Shown: piece after piece, positions 11,191 through 22,270 of the stretch
How positions within the stretch are numbered: the first letter of the stretch is position 1
Layout: every line of letters begins with the position of its first letter
Assembly: GCA_030278955.1 (NCBI GenBank)
Contig: JAOANR010000001.1
Location: 41,628,890-41,692,889 of the forward strand
Reading direction: 5' to 3'
DNA length: 64,000 bases
From: Hygrophila difformis
Taxonomy: Eukaryota; Streptophyta; Magnoliopsida; Lamiales; Acanthaceae
Position numbers and translations under genes: made by a program
Notes under the pieces: generated by a model
What the model saw: only the letters and a program-made list of their open reading frames with translations
What the model was told of the DNA's origin: nothing
Database searches by the model: none

Positions 11191-12375
11191 ACACTTGTCC
11201 TCAAGTGGTAAGAAACTTGTAAAGCCAATTTGTGGCTTCTAAGTTAAATGTTCATGTAAGACTTTTCCCTGGATCATTACCTTCTCTTTTCCAACTATTT
11301 CAAGCTCAACTCTTGAAACTGATTGATGCTTCATACCTGACTTTTAGATTCCCCAGACTTCGTAAAAGCATTAACAAAAGTGATTTGCATTTCTGTGAAC
11401 TATTGTTCCACCCTTCAGTCAGTCAAATTTCTCTTCTCACGCTTAATCTATCCAACTTATGTGCATACCTTGCGCTTCTGAATCCTTAGCCAAAAAGAAT
11501 GAGAGAATATATATTTTTATCATCATCATTTTTTTTATTATTATTATTTTTTTTCTAGGGTGGCTTTTCGTGGCTTTCAATAGCTCGGTTTCACATTATT
11601 AGGAGGAATCGCATGACCTGACATTGCAGATGAAACTTCAACTCCCCCACCCTTGACTTTGCTCTTTTAGAGTTCTTCAACTCATAAGTCAGAGGGGCAG
11701 CTGTGCCAGCTACTTATATCCACATTATTTTACCACGTTTGTTTCTGAATTTTCCCTTGTTTTGGCTTTGGACTCATACTTCACTTAATATGCACACTCA
11801 TCTTCTAAGAGAGACTAGATTGGATCAATTCTTCTAACGTTAGTGCAGTTTGTTGTTTATGGTATGCAAATCACTAAAGTCAATACAATCACAAAATCTT
11901 CAAACTATTTATCCAGTAATGACATCAATCAATCTTAAAGTTCACAGCTCTCAACAGTTGTCAAGAGCGGCTCTGCATGCAGTCAGAGTCTATAAAATGG
12001 ATGTTTCTGTAATCAGCCACTTAGACTAGTCTTCTACTTCTTCACTAGTTTTCTACCTCACTTGAGTTTCTGGTTTTATACTTAGAATTCAATCTCACAA
12101 AGTAACTCTTACATTCTACCCTAAATCACATTCATAATTTGGAAAAGAAAGACAAACGAAGAAAATAATAAAAAGAAAGAAAATGAGAAGAACAATAAAC
12201 AAAAGAGAGAGAGGGTTGCAGAAAACTCCCCTGTGATCTCAGGATGGACCTGCATCACTTCTTGGATCTTTTGGTGGCACAGATGGTGGCTTCTTCAAGT
12301 CTGAAACTAAGTTGGCAACGATGTCTACTAATCTTGTGCTATTTTGCTGCTCCTGCCTCAGCTCCATCTCCCTTC
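11174..12375 (-). other. 3' non-coding region of element C
   Basis: I see no convincing coding sequence between the left LTR and the accessory ORF. Positions 11500-11560 contain a T-rich run with ATT repeats. The stretch next to the LTR holds the polypurine tract (11174-11190 on the complement). Positions 12120-12200 are A/G-rich on the plus strand. Confidence 0.6.
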
Positions 12376-13510
12376 TCATTCCTGTCTTCTTTCCTCAAGT
12401 TCTTCTTTCCTTAATCTTTCGAATCTTTCCATTTCCTCTTTTCTCATTCTTTCTTGCCTATCCCATTCTTCCTTCCTTATCTTCTCCTGTCTATCCATCT
12501 CCTCCTTCCTGAGTTTTTCTTCAGTTTGAATCCTGGTATGCTCAAGTTCAATCCTTTTCTGCTCTATCTCCCTTTGAATGTTCTTGTCTTCCGACATAGT
12601 TTTTACTAACATCTCCATGGACTGTGCAAAACTTTGGATTGAAGTACTCATATTCTGGGATTCATCCACAGACACTGTTTTCCTCATCGGTTGTCTCAAA
12701 GGTTGAGATGGTGCAGAAGTTTTCTCGAACTCCTCATCTTCAGGAATATGATTCAATGCAGGAGATGCTGCTGAAATCTTTGTCCTTTTCACTGCAGCGC
12801 TAGACTGAGATGATTTTGATTTTGTAGGAAGCTTGACTCGTTTCGCCTTAGGAGATGGTACTTTTGATCCTGATCCTTTAGAAGTTTGTTCCTCTAGATC
12901 TGCCATTTGGTAAACCAATTCTCCCCTTAATGTGTCTACTGGCAATGGGATAGGAGGATCTATCTTTATAATCTCTGCTAAAAATGGTGCCATTGACACT
13001 CCTTGTTTTTCGCAAAGCCTTCTGATAAGATTTGGGTAGGCTAACGCTGCATCTTCCCCAACTCTTGACTTAATGACACTGAGTACATGATGTGCAGCAC
13101 TGCACTTTCTTCCTGACCATAGTAAAGCAAATCCCTCAAAAGTTCCAGCAGAAGGCCCTTGGAAGTTAGTAGTGGGTCTGAGCTTTGAATAATAGAAATC
13201 AAGTGTTGGCAAGTACTCAGGTTTCAAATTCTTTAAGGGAATCTTATTCTGCTCAGTTCCTCTGTGTGTTGAACAGAATCCTAATGCCATTTTCCTAGCA
13301 TTAGTAAGCTTATTTCCTTGAGTCTTCTTCCTTAAGAGAAATTCAGACCTGATTTCCGGCTGTTCCAGCAGAGGTGCCTGTATCAAATCATTCAGAGTCT
13401 CCACAGTGACTTGCACTGTTTTACCCCTAATCCATGTTGTTTCAGCCTCTACATCAAAATTAGCTCACATAAGTCAATACCACGAGCCTTGAGCTCTTCA
13501 TAATTCATTT
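12376..13510 (-). pseudogene. Accessory ORF of element C, putative plant transposon protein-like, N-terminus frameshifted
   Basis: The main frame (12376-13416) encodes 346 residues. Further upstream, the frame starting MNYEELKARGIDLCEL (Met near 13508) stops after about 19 codons, while the continuation TTWIRGKTVQVTVETLNDL is in another frame, so the first part has suffered a frameshift. The RGK-x-hydrophobic-x-x-x-x-(I/L)N-x-L pattern matches the accessory ORFs of E and F. A Lys/Ser-rich linker with an NLS-like KAKRVKLPTK follows. The C-terminus is a highly charged coiled coil of repeated (R)KEE-x-(D/E)RQE-(K/R) units (about residues 260-346). In Athila elements this position is often called env-like, but I see no signal peptide or membrane segment. 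The function is unknown. Confidence 0.6.
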
Positions 13511-13854
13511 TATGGATCCTAAAAAAAAATAAGAGAAACTGATTAAATCAAACTCACCATCCTCACATTTAGAGTTTTACTCTGAATGTGAAGGTGTGAA
13601 AATAGGATATAATACCAATTCTTCCTCCTTTATACTTATTATTGCATGATATCACCATATTCACATTTAGAGATTTGCTCTAAATGTGAAAATTTAAATG
13701 TTGATTAGATCTGCTTAAAGGAAGGTAATAGTACCAAAGTAACATTGACTGGGAATGTACAAAACAAAACACATTTCAAAACATCATCCATCAAATTCGT
13801 GCGAATATCAGGAAATTACAAGATTCAGTTAGTGCTTCAATTCCCAGGTGTTAA
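13511..13854 (-). repeat. Short hairpin repeats between the accessory ORF and the F-box cluster
   Basis: There is no gene here. Two hairpins occur: 13662-13688 with a perfect 11-bp stem (CACATTTAGAG / CTCTAAATGTG, 5-base loop) and 13564-13590 with the same stem and one mismatch. Both include the polypurine-tract-like sequence found next to the 3' LTR. Confidence 0.6.
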
Positions 13855-14599
13855 TCAGAGGGGAGGAACTTCTCCATCAAAACCAAATCTGGTGAACAAG
13901 TTACAATGCTCAATGACTAGACACCTTATACAGTAAATTGTGGTAACTCCATAAAAGTTTCTTAAATGACTATGATTATTATCATAATAGTTCCGACAAT
14001 TGCAAAACATTTTCTTAGGTTGCCCTTGAAATGGTGAAATGAATTCATCCTCATTTGATAACCATCCCCTGACTTGGAGCTGAATATCTTTCAGTCTTCG
14101 CCTGTTCTTGCAAAGAGTTGCAAAGAGCCAAATTCCTTTCTCCTGCTCTTCAATTTCATCCTTACTCAAAAGCATAAGTGCTTTTATGTAAATGGATGGG
14201 GGATGATTATCAGATATGGCAAGCTTCAAGAGATCACATGCTGCTTGTTCATTCTTAATTCTGACGAACAGGCGCAATGCCTCTTGCAGTTGGAACATCC
14301 AATTCCCTGCATCTCTGCAACTTTCAAGGAATTCTATCTTTGTTGGGTCAAAAGTTGCCCATCCTCACATAGAAAAGTCTTCAAGAGTAGCTCTCTTCAA
14401 AACTGAAGGATGATGGGTAGCTTCTTCTAATTCTTTGCATATTAATTTGTAGTTGAAAACAATTTTAAAATGATCAAATGCCAGCCTTGACAAAATGTTC
14501 CCAAGAATCTCATAAGGGAGATCTGTGATCCGAGTTTCCCCTGATCCAGATCTCTTTATTGAAGTCCTTGGTTGCTTTGAGGAGCTTCCAATTTCAAAG
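13855..14599 (-). pseudogene. F-box-like gene copy 1 (frameshifted)
   Basis: The N-terminal part (ending 14365) holds an F-box-like segment, ITDLPYEILGNILSRLAFDHF, and the downstream part (13855-14298) is in another frame, so the gene is broken near 14300-14365. The second part holds the helical segment shared by all four copies (HPPSIYIKALMLLSKDE) and a cysteine pair (CIRC). A likely splice acceptor (TTTGCTCAG on the minus strand) precedes the F-box exon at 14599. Intact relatives would be expected to bind SKP1 through the F-box and act in a ubiquitin ligase. The family resembles the Arabidopsis At2g35280/At1g67623 type, as far as I recall. Confidence 0.6.
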
Positions 14600-14766
14600 C
14601 TGAGCAAAATTGAAAATAGTAGCAAAAATGTAATTAAAAAATAGGGAATGAAAATCATTGACATACAATGAATGTACAAACTTGAACATAAAGAGAGTTC
14701 ATTGTTCAAAACGGAAAACACAAAAGATTACAAGCGAAACAAAAAGTGGAATGCTTAATAATAGAA

Positions 14767-15523
14767 CTATTCCTCATTCAGCAGCTCATCTTCATCTTGC
14801 TCTTCCTCTTCATTGCCCCACTGCTCTTCCCATTCCAAAAATATACCTTCCTCACCAGTTGCTCTTCTGAACTTCTTGACTATGTCAGATAATTCACAAG
14901 ATATGCATTCTAGCCTATCATGTAAAGGCAGCAGTTGACACTCGATAAGAGAACGGTTTTTACAAAAAATCCTTTCCTCTTGAGCAAGGAAAGGATTTGG
15001 AAAATTTTCAAAATAAAGAAGCCAGTGGAAGACACTGATCTTAAGAAAAGCTAAATCAAAGGTATCCTGAGTTGCAGATTTGATCAGCTGAATCCCTTCT
15101 TCATCAAATTTTTGATCTTGCTTAGAGAGAAGTAGGAGACACCTTATGAAGGCAGAGGGTTGGTGTTTGTCATCTAGTCCAGGCTTTAAAAGTTCATAAG
15201 CTCTTTTCTCATCATGATTGTCAACAAATGCTACTAGTGCAGGTTCAAGATTAAACATGTAGTTTCCTGCATTCTGACATTCTTTGATAAACTTATCCTG
15301 GTTACTGGAGTAAATATTTTCTCTCCACATCGCACAAGTTTCCAAATTAACTCTCTTAAGGGCTAACGATGATTTGCTTGCTGCAAGAAACTGTGTGGAT
15401 GTCTACGAAACTCTAAGAAGTTCCTTTATGCTCTTCTTTCCCAATCTTGACAGATTGTCTCCCAACAACTCAGTAGGTAAGTCAATTAATTGAGTTTCCA
15501 GGAGTTGAGGAATTCTGACATTT
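14767..15523 (-). pseudogene. F-box-like gene copy 2 (nonsense mutation)
   Basis: The F-box segment (QLIDLPTELLGDNLSRLGKK) lies upstream of an in-frame TAG near 15400. After that the frame is open for 192 residues from Met at 15345. It keeps the shared helical phrase HQPSAFIRCLLLLSKQD, the NPFLAQ phrase followed by a cysteine, and a CISC pair near the C-terminus, and ends in a very acidic tail. TTTTTAAACAG on the minus strand before 15523 looks like a splice acceptor, as in copies 1 and 3. Apart from the stop, the copy is well preserved. Confidence 0.65.
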
Positions 15524-15700
15524 CTGTTTAAAAGGAAAAGGAAGAGAAAACACAAAGTTCAGAGAAAAGCATTTGTTTGCTCAGTAACTAAAAGATAAAA
15601 GATTAGATTTCATTAATACTACCAAGCTGCCTTACAAAATACAAGAAACTTGAATTGCTGACAAATTTTAAATCTAGTGCCAAAAATCTTATCAAATACA

Positions 15701-16470
15701 TCATTCATCTCCTTCTTCATCAGAAAATTCTTCAGCAGAGTTATGAATATACAAGATTTCTCTTGCCCATATTCTGAAGTCTGCTACTGCCCTAGTTGCA
15801 TCGCAACATAGGCAAATAATCTGATCAGCTCCATAGTTGAAGTATGGCGGCCCATGGATGACTTCCCATTCGTGTTCATCAAAGTTACAAAATTTTCTCC
15901 TATTCTGTCCTAGGAAAGGTTTGGCACATCCCCCCATTCTGAGATAACAGTCAAAAAGCTATATCTAAAATTATAACTTGTTAATCTATCATTTAATAAT
16001 GGGCTTATTAGATAAAGCCCTTTATCTATCTCCCTTTTTGAAAATCTACTTAAACAACAAATAGCTTTTATGTACTGAGAAAACTCATGATCATCATCAA
16101 TTCCCTCATCCAGAATTTGAAATGCTTTGGTTTCTGCACCTTGTCTGAATAATTCCATCGCTTTGCGAACATTCAAATTATGATTGTTAGCCCTTCCGCA
16201 GGATTGTAGGAATTTGACTTTACCAGAGGATTCGTTAGAGATACTTTAAAAATAGGATCCTCTACATTGAACCTCCGAAAAACAGAAGGATGGTTTGAAG
16301 CGGTTCTGAATATAGTACATGTTTCTTTGGAGCAAATCTTCGAAGCTACCCTGCCCTACTCGTGACAGAATCTCCCCAATGATGTCCAGTGAAAGATCAG
16401 TCAGTTGTAGCACAGAGAACTCAGAAAGCATGCTCTCCAATGTTAATGCTGTTAAGCGATTTTTTAAAGA
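15701..16470 (-). pseudogene. F-box-like gene copy 3 (several frameshifts)
   Basis: Three frames cover the gene: 16246-16440 (F-box: LQLTDLSLDIIGEILSRVGQG), 15910-16176 (helical segment, DHEFSQYIKAICCLSRF) and 15701-15937 (PFLGQ phrase, then CLCC, then an acidic end). It needs at least two frame changes and so is a pseudogene. A possible first exon, MAGDIP followed by GTAAG, lies at 16658-16674, and GCTTAACAG (minus strand) is a candidate acceptor near 16465. The structure suggests an intron, but I cannot prove it. Confidence 0.6.
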
Positions 16471-17083
16471 GGAAATTAGATTGGTTCCATTAATGAAAAA
16501 TCTAAGCCTCAGACTCTAATCGTATTCAGGCAGAACATACAAAATACAAACCCTAGTGTTGCGAAGCAAACGTTTCAGTGCACACAAACAGTAAGCAAGA
16601 AAGTATTGCAATTTTAAACACCACGAAGAAGACAATAAGATAAGCTTAAAGGCTTACGGAATGTCGCCTGCCATTTCCTTCTTAATTGAGTTTCTGGAAG
16701 AGAAAATGCTGTGCGATGGTCGAGAGGAACTTGAACTATGGTGGTTTCTTCTCAAGAGAGAAAGAGATGGATAGATTTGAAAGTGATTTGAAAAGATGCG
16801 AAGGTTAAAAGATATAGAAACGGGCCGGCCTAGTCTATAGAAACTGCAGAGTAGGGTACTCAAGTGTTATCCCTCTCTTTAGATATTAATGATTAAGTCT
16901 AGGCTTGCCTTACGGACGGATTTGAAATTAACTCAAAATTGAGTTAATAAACTTGTACATGAAGGATAAAAACAACTTATACAAGAAAAACAACGGGAGA
17001 ACTAAAGCCTTCACAAAAATTTTCATTTATACAAAAACATAGATTGAAAAGATTACAATGAGGTGAGACGTACAGTAATCATC
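16471..17083 (-). other. Spacer between F-box copies 3 and 4
   Basis: Apart from the possible first exon of copy 3, I see no coding sequence. The frame at 16654-16863 is Ser-rich and is probably not a protein beyond its last residues. Confidence 0.45.
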
Positions 17084-17827
17084 CTAATAAGATTCTAAGT
17101 CAAAATCAGAATCTGATTCAAGTTCATCTACATGCTCATTAAAGGCTACCCTCAAATCCTTAATTAAAATTGTAACCTCACAACACAAACAGTTAATGTT
17201 TGTGGCACCATAATTGTAATGTGGAGGTTGCAAGACTAAATTTTTGTCATGAGGGGCTAAGTAATCACAATATTCCTTATGTTTTTGCCCTAAAAATGGA
17301 TTTGGTTCCTCCTCGCTATTAGCAAAAATTATGCTAATCTTCTCCTTCATCCTCCGGATGTGATCTTCTTCCTTGAAGATTGATCCCAACAAATAAAGTC
17401 CTTCATCATTCTTCTCCAAACTCTCTGAACTCAGCAGAATGAAGGCTTTGATGAAGATTGAAGGATGATGTTCATCCTCTATTCCTGGCCGCAAAATTTC
17501 AAAAGCAGCCTCCATAAGTCCTGTGTTCCGGAAGGCTTTCAATGCAGGCTCCAGGTTGAGCATGAAGTTGTCATCTTCCCTGTATCTTCTCAGGAAGGCT
17601 TGATATTCTTGATCATTGATTCTTTGTGGGATGATCTCTTTGGTTACATTTGCTCTTCTTAACACAACAGGAAGTTTACTCTCTCTGTGAAACTTCCTGC
17701 ATGTTGGAGCTGCTCGAGCCACATCCTTGATGTCTTTCTGCCCTAGTCTTGACAAAATATCCCCCCCCAATATTTCATTAGGAATGTCTAGAATGGTGGT
17801 TCTAGCATTGGGGGCTACTAGGGCCAT
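17084..17827 (-). CDS. F-box-like protein, copy 4, intact, inside element C
   Basis: The 247-residue frame starts at Met 17827 and is unbroken. Residues 10-55 form an F-box-like segment (TILDIPNEILGGDILSRLGQ, then CRKFHRES). Residues 75-150 are helical with the family phrase HHPSIFIKAFILLSSES, reminiscent of Sel1/TPR-like repeats. After NPFLGQ come a lone Cys (EYCDYL) and a CLCC group (residues about 215-218), possibly a zinc site shared by all copies. The tail is acidic (ELESDSDFDLESY). F-box proteins normally recruit substrates to an SCF ubiquitin ligase; the target here is unknown. It lies just downstream of integrase, in the same orientation as C. Whether it is expressed cannot be told from sequence. 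Confidence 0.75.
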   Translation of the reverse strand: MALVAPNARTTILDIPNEILGGDILSRLGQKDIKDVARAAPTCRKFHRESKLPVVLRRANVTKEIIPQRINDQEYQAFLRRYREDDNFMLNLEPALKAFRNTGLMEAAFEILRPGIEDEHHPSIFIKAFILLSSESLEKNDEGLYLLGSIFKEEDHIRRMKEKISIIFANSEEEPNPFLGQKHKEYCDYLAPHDKNLVLQPPHYNYGATNINCLCCEVTILIKDLRVAFNEHVDELESDSDFDLESY

Positions 17828-18585
17828 TCTAAATTTCTAATGGAAATTTAGGAAATAAGAGGGGATTGAAGAGTGTTTGAAGGTAGAAAGAAGAGATTGA
17901 ATGAAATTTATAGCCCAGAAAAATTTAATTCTGACATAATTACAGAGGAATGAAACGACATATGATGGTTAGTGGAAAGGAAGAAAAAAAAAGGGTCTGA
18001 AAGGGTATTTTGGTCCTAAAGAGTTTTGAAAATCTATCCGTTCAAATTCCAAAACTTTCACTTTAATTAACATAAGCGCGTGACATATAAAGTGTCCCTC
18101 GCTTTGTGAATCATCAAAGCGAGGATAATTTTTCAAAAATCTTTTTAAGAAATTACTCTCGCTTTGTAATTTTGACAATGCGTGGACATTTAATTCCTTA
18201 TGCCAGTTATTTTTGCAACAAGGCGAGAAATCCTGATCAAATTTGTTTTAGCAAGAAAAACTTGAAACTTCCTCCTCGCTTTATATAAACAAAGCGTGAG
18301 TTATTATACTTCAATCTCATCCACGCTCTATTGATTCGAAACAAAGCGTGAGTACTTAGATTGATAGATCAAACACTTATAAAATTTATTCAATACTCAA
18401 GAACCTAATTGAAGACTTTCTTGTTTTTCCTTCTTAGTTCATCACAACTTCATTTCTTGAAATCCTGAAAAAAAAATAGAAAATTAGAAATAATCTTTTA
18501 AGAGAGGGATACTACTCAGTTAACCTCGGTAGTATCCCAACCCCCTATTTCTTTTATTTTTTATTTTTGAAAAAAATCCAGAGAA
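17828..18585 (-). repeat. Region between F-box copy 4 and integrase with CTCGCTTTG hairpins
   Basis: There is no gene here. The arms CTCGCTTTG and CAAAGCGAG form a perfect 9-bp hairpin at 18098-18123. Related pairs lie at 18275-18300 and, imperfectly, at 18322-18352, with single arms near 18158. Similar CAAAGCGAG phrases occur in the LTRs of C (for example near 32073). Confidence 0.6.
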
Positions 18586-19485
18586 CTATGGATTTTCCAA
18601 ATATTCTGTTTGAATATTTAAATCTTGTTGACCAATATATTCTTTAAGCCTGTGTCCATTTACTGTCTTTTCTCCTTCATTAAGCATGATTGTGACAGCT
18701 CCATTTTCATAAACAACTACAACGGGGAATAGCCCTGTCCACCTTGATCTCAGCTTCCCTGGAAACAATTTCAAACGAGAGTTATACAACAAAACCATCT
18801 GACCAACATAAAATTCTTTATGTTTTATTTTTGAATCATGAATTTTCTTGGTTCGATCTTTGTAAATCTTGCTGCTTTCATATGCTTCCAGTCTCATCTC
18901 TTCCAATTTAGACAGATCAAATTTCCTCTTTTCTTGTCCCAGCTGAACATCCATATTAAGCATTTTAATGGCCCAATATGCTCTGTGTTCTAGCTCAACT
19001 GGAAGATGACAAGCTTTTCCAAAAATTAATCTGTAAGGAGACATTCCTATAGGAGTCTTAAAAGCAGTTCTGTATGCCCACAAGGCATCATCCAGTTTCT
19101 TTGACCAGTCTTTTCTTGTAACATTCACAGAAGCCTGCAAAATATGCTTAATTTCCTTGTTAGTCACCTCCACTTGTCCACTTGTCTGAGGATGATATGG
19201 TGATCCAACTTTATGATGAACACCATATTGCTTAAGCAATTTCTCAAAGAGTTTATTCACAAAGTGAGATCCTCCATCCGATATAATGGCACGAGGGGCT
19301 CCAAACCTGGTAAAAATGTTCTTCTGCAGAAATTTAGTAACTTTTTTGGCTTCATTGTTAGGCAAAGCCACTGCTTCAACCCATTTTGAGACATAGTCAA
19401 CAGCTACTAAAATGTAGTGATTACCATATAAAGGGGGAAAAGGTCCCATAAAATCAATTCCCCAGACATCAAATCTCTCTACTTC
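18586..19485 (-). pseudogene. Integrase core of element C
   Basis: The frame 18586-19449 encodes 287 residues with the DDE core: Asp in VAVDYVSKW, Asp in IISDGGSHF and Glu in QVEVTNKEI. The Athila-type phrase [16 protein letters not shown] and a C-terminal [15 protein letters not shown] follow. It integrates the element's cDNA in the nucleus. It is in the same frame as the upstream RNase H/zinc-finger part, from which one stop codon (19486-19488) separates it. Confidence 0.85.
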
Positions 19486-20415
19486 TTAGATTTCCTTTTG
19501 AGGCATTTCTTCCCTCATAGAAATATTTCGCAATCTTTGGCACCTGTCACACATCTTTATAAGTTTCTGACAATCCAGAAAGATAGTTGGCCAAAAGAAA
19601 CCACAATCTAGGACCTTTCTAGCAGTTCTAGCAGGGCCATGATGGTCTCCTAAAGGATTCTCATGACATTTCCTAATAATTTGAAATCCTTCTTTTTCAT
19701 GAACACAGCGCCTAATAACCTGATCAAAACAGAATTTAAATAAAAAGGGGTCATCCCAATAGTATTTCTGAATCTCTCTAAAAAACCTTGACTTATGATG
19801 AGAGTCTTTAAATTTTGGAACAATTTTACAAGCCAGATAGTTAGCAAAGTCTGAAAACCAAGGACAATCAAATTGATGCAACTGCAACGCATACAACTGT
19901 TCATCTGGAAATTTGTCATTTACGACTTCCTCCTTTTCTGTTTTCTCTTCCAGTCCTGAAAGATGGTATGCTACTCCATTGTCTTTCCCTTTTCTGTCTT
20001 TAATAATAATGTCAAATTCTTGTAAAAGTAAAACCCATCTTATCAACCTTGGTTTGGCTTCTTGCTTTGAGAAAAGATATCTTAATGCAGAATGATCTAT
20101 GTAAACTATAGTCTGAGCTCCAATAAGATACTGTCTGAACTTATCAAAGGCAAAAACTACAGCATACATTTCATTTTCTGTAGTGGTGTAGTTTATCTGA
20201 GCATCATTAAGAGTATGACTGGCATAATAAATGACATGATGTTTGCCTTCTTTATGTTGCCCCAAAACTGCACCTACTGCATTCTCACTAGCATCACACA
20301 TAAGTTCAAATGGTAAATTCCAATCAGGAGATTGAACTATGGGTGCAGTGATCAGCTTATCCTTTAAGGTCTTGAAAGCAATTAAGGAAATTTTCATCAA
20401 AGCTAAATGAAACAT
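19486..20415 (-). pseudogene. RNase H and integrase zinc-finger region of element C
   Basis: The 309-residue frame holds the RNase H domain ([48 protein letters not shown]) and then the integrase HHCC zinc finger ([10 protein letters not shown] ... CDRCQ). It overlaps the preceding RT fragment in a different frame, so a frameshift lies near 20360-20415. It ends at an in-frame stop before the integrase core. Confidence 0.85.
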
Positions 20416-21532
20416 CCTTATGAAGAAGGTTACATAAGGGTCTTGCTATTTTAGAAAAATCCTTTATGAACCTTCTGTAAAAACCAGCATGACTAAGAAA
20501 ACTTCTCACTGCCTTGATTGTTTTAGGAGGTGGTAAATTTGCTATGACATAAACTTTAGCTTTGTCTACTTCTATTCCTGCTCTGGATACTTTGTGTCCT
20601 AGAACAATTCCTTCTTGAACCATGAAATGACACTTTTCCCAATTAAGAACCAGGTTAGTGTCTTCACATCTCTGCAAAATTTTCGACAAATTTTGTAAAC
20701 AGTCCTCAAAGTCAGTTCAATAAACAGTAAAATCATCCATAAACACTTCAATGCATTTTTCAATAAAATCAGAAATGATACTCATCATGCATCTTTGAAA
20801 AGTGGCAGGAGCATTACATAATCCAAAGGGCATTCTTCTGTAAGCAAATGTTCCATATGAGCAAGTAAAAGTTGTTTTCTCATGATCTTCACTAGCAATA
20901 ACTATTTGATTATAACCAGAATAGCCATCTAAAAAGCTGTAAAATGGTTTACCGGACAATCTTTCTAACATTTGATCAATAAAAGGTAAAAGGAAATGAT
21001 CTTTCCTTGTGGCAGTATACAATTTTCTATAATCAATGCAAACCCTCCAACCAGTTACTGGTCTTGTGGCTACTTCATCACCGTGTTCATTAGTCACAAT
21101 ACAAATTCCACCCTTTTTAGGTACAACTTGTGTTGGACTTACCCATTTGCTATCAGAAATAGGATAGATTATACCTGCATCAAGCAACTTGATTACCTCC
21201 TTTCTAACAACTTCTTGCATTGGTGGATTTAGCCTTCTCTGTGGTTGTCTGGATGGTTTATACTCATCTTCCATCAAGATCCTATGCATACAAATGTGAG
21301 GACTAATGCCCTTAATATCTGCTATAGTCCAGGCAATCACTTGAATATGATTTTTAAGAATACACACTAGAGCTTGTTCTTGCTGTTCACTCAATTTAGA
21401 TGAAATTATTACCGGAAGCTTCTTTTTATCTGCCAAAATGGCATGCTTAAGATGTTCTGGTAATACTTTAAGTTCAAGCTCTGGTGGGTTTTCTATAGAT
21501 GGGATTAATTTGCTACGAGTTTGCACTTCCAT
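20357..21532 (-). pseudogene. Reverse transcriptase of element C
   Basis: The frame 20717-21532 carries the RT domain: GWRVCIDYRKLY, SFLDGYSGYNQI, PFGLCNAPATFQRCMM and the catalytic box VFMDDFTVY (FMDD in place of YxDD, as usual in Athila). It stops right after this box (20717-20719). The same frame then reopens at 20357-20689 with the thumb region (EGIVLGHKVS, FLSHAGFYRRFIKDF). One nonsense codon therefore splits RT. It copies element RNA into DNA in the virus-like particle. Confidence 0.88.
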
Positions 21533-21544
21533 CTTTAAAACAGA

Positions 21545-22270
21545 TCATTCTTTTGAAAGATCTGTTTTATCAATGTCATCCTCAGATTGCTCTGAAGATG
21601 TCATATCCTCACTTACTGATCCGTCCTTGATTTCACCAGTCTCAGGATCAGCGAATCTAACCATGCACAAGTAAGCAAAAGTAGAATCTTCAGCATTTGT
21701 GAGTGGGGTGAGATTGTTCTCAATTACATCAGTGGTAAAGAGATCATAGTAATCTAGAATATTTTCCCCCTCTATAGTGCTAGAATCTATTCCCTTCCCA
21801 GTTACATTGGTTTCAAAAGCGTTAAAAGGATATGTTGACATTTTCATCATGTCAAAAGTAACTTCCTGATCATCAACATGAAGCTTAACTATGCCGTTCT
21901 TTGCATCAATCATAGCTCCTGCAGTCACCAGAAAAGGTCTTCCTAATATGATAGGAATTCTGACATTTTCATCAATGTCCAAGATGACAAAGTCAGCTGG
22001 AAAACATAGGCCTCCTGTCCTTACTAGGACGTCTTCAATGATTCCTTCTGGTCTGGTACTCGACTGATCAGCAAAGAAGAGAGTCATATTCACTGGCCTC
22101 ATCCTCCCTAAGTCCAACCTTCTGGCCATAGCAAGTGGCATTACATTGATGCTGCTTCCTAAATCACAAAGCCCGCGTCCAGCTTCTTTGGAGTTGATAA
22201 TCAGAGGCAAGGTAAAGCTCCCTGGATCTTCAAGCTTTGGAGGATCCTTTGTTGAAGAACCATGCTGCAA
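21545..22270 (-). pseudogene. Aspartic protease region of element C
   Basis: 241 residues with the retroelement protease signature in the Athila form (GLCDLGSSINVMPL, where DLG replaces DTG/DSG) and the flap-like IILGRPFLVTAGAMID. It processes the Gag-Pol polyprotein. It overlaps the gag C-terminal frame (22201-22632) and is in a different frame from it, and ends just before the RT frame. Confidence 0.8.
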
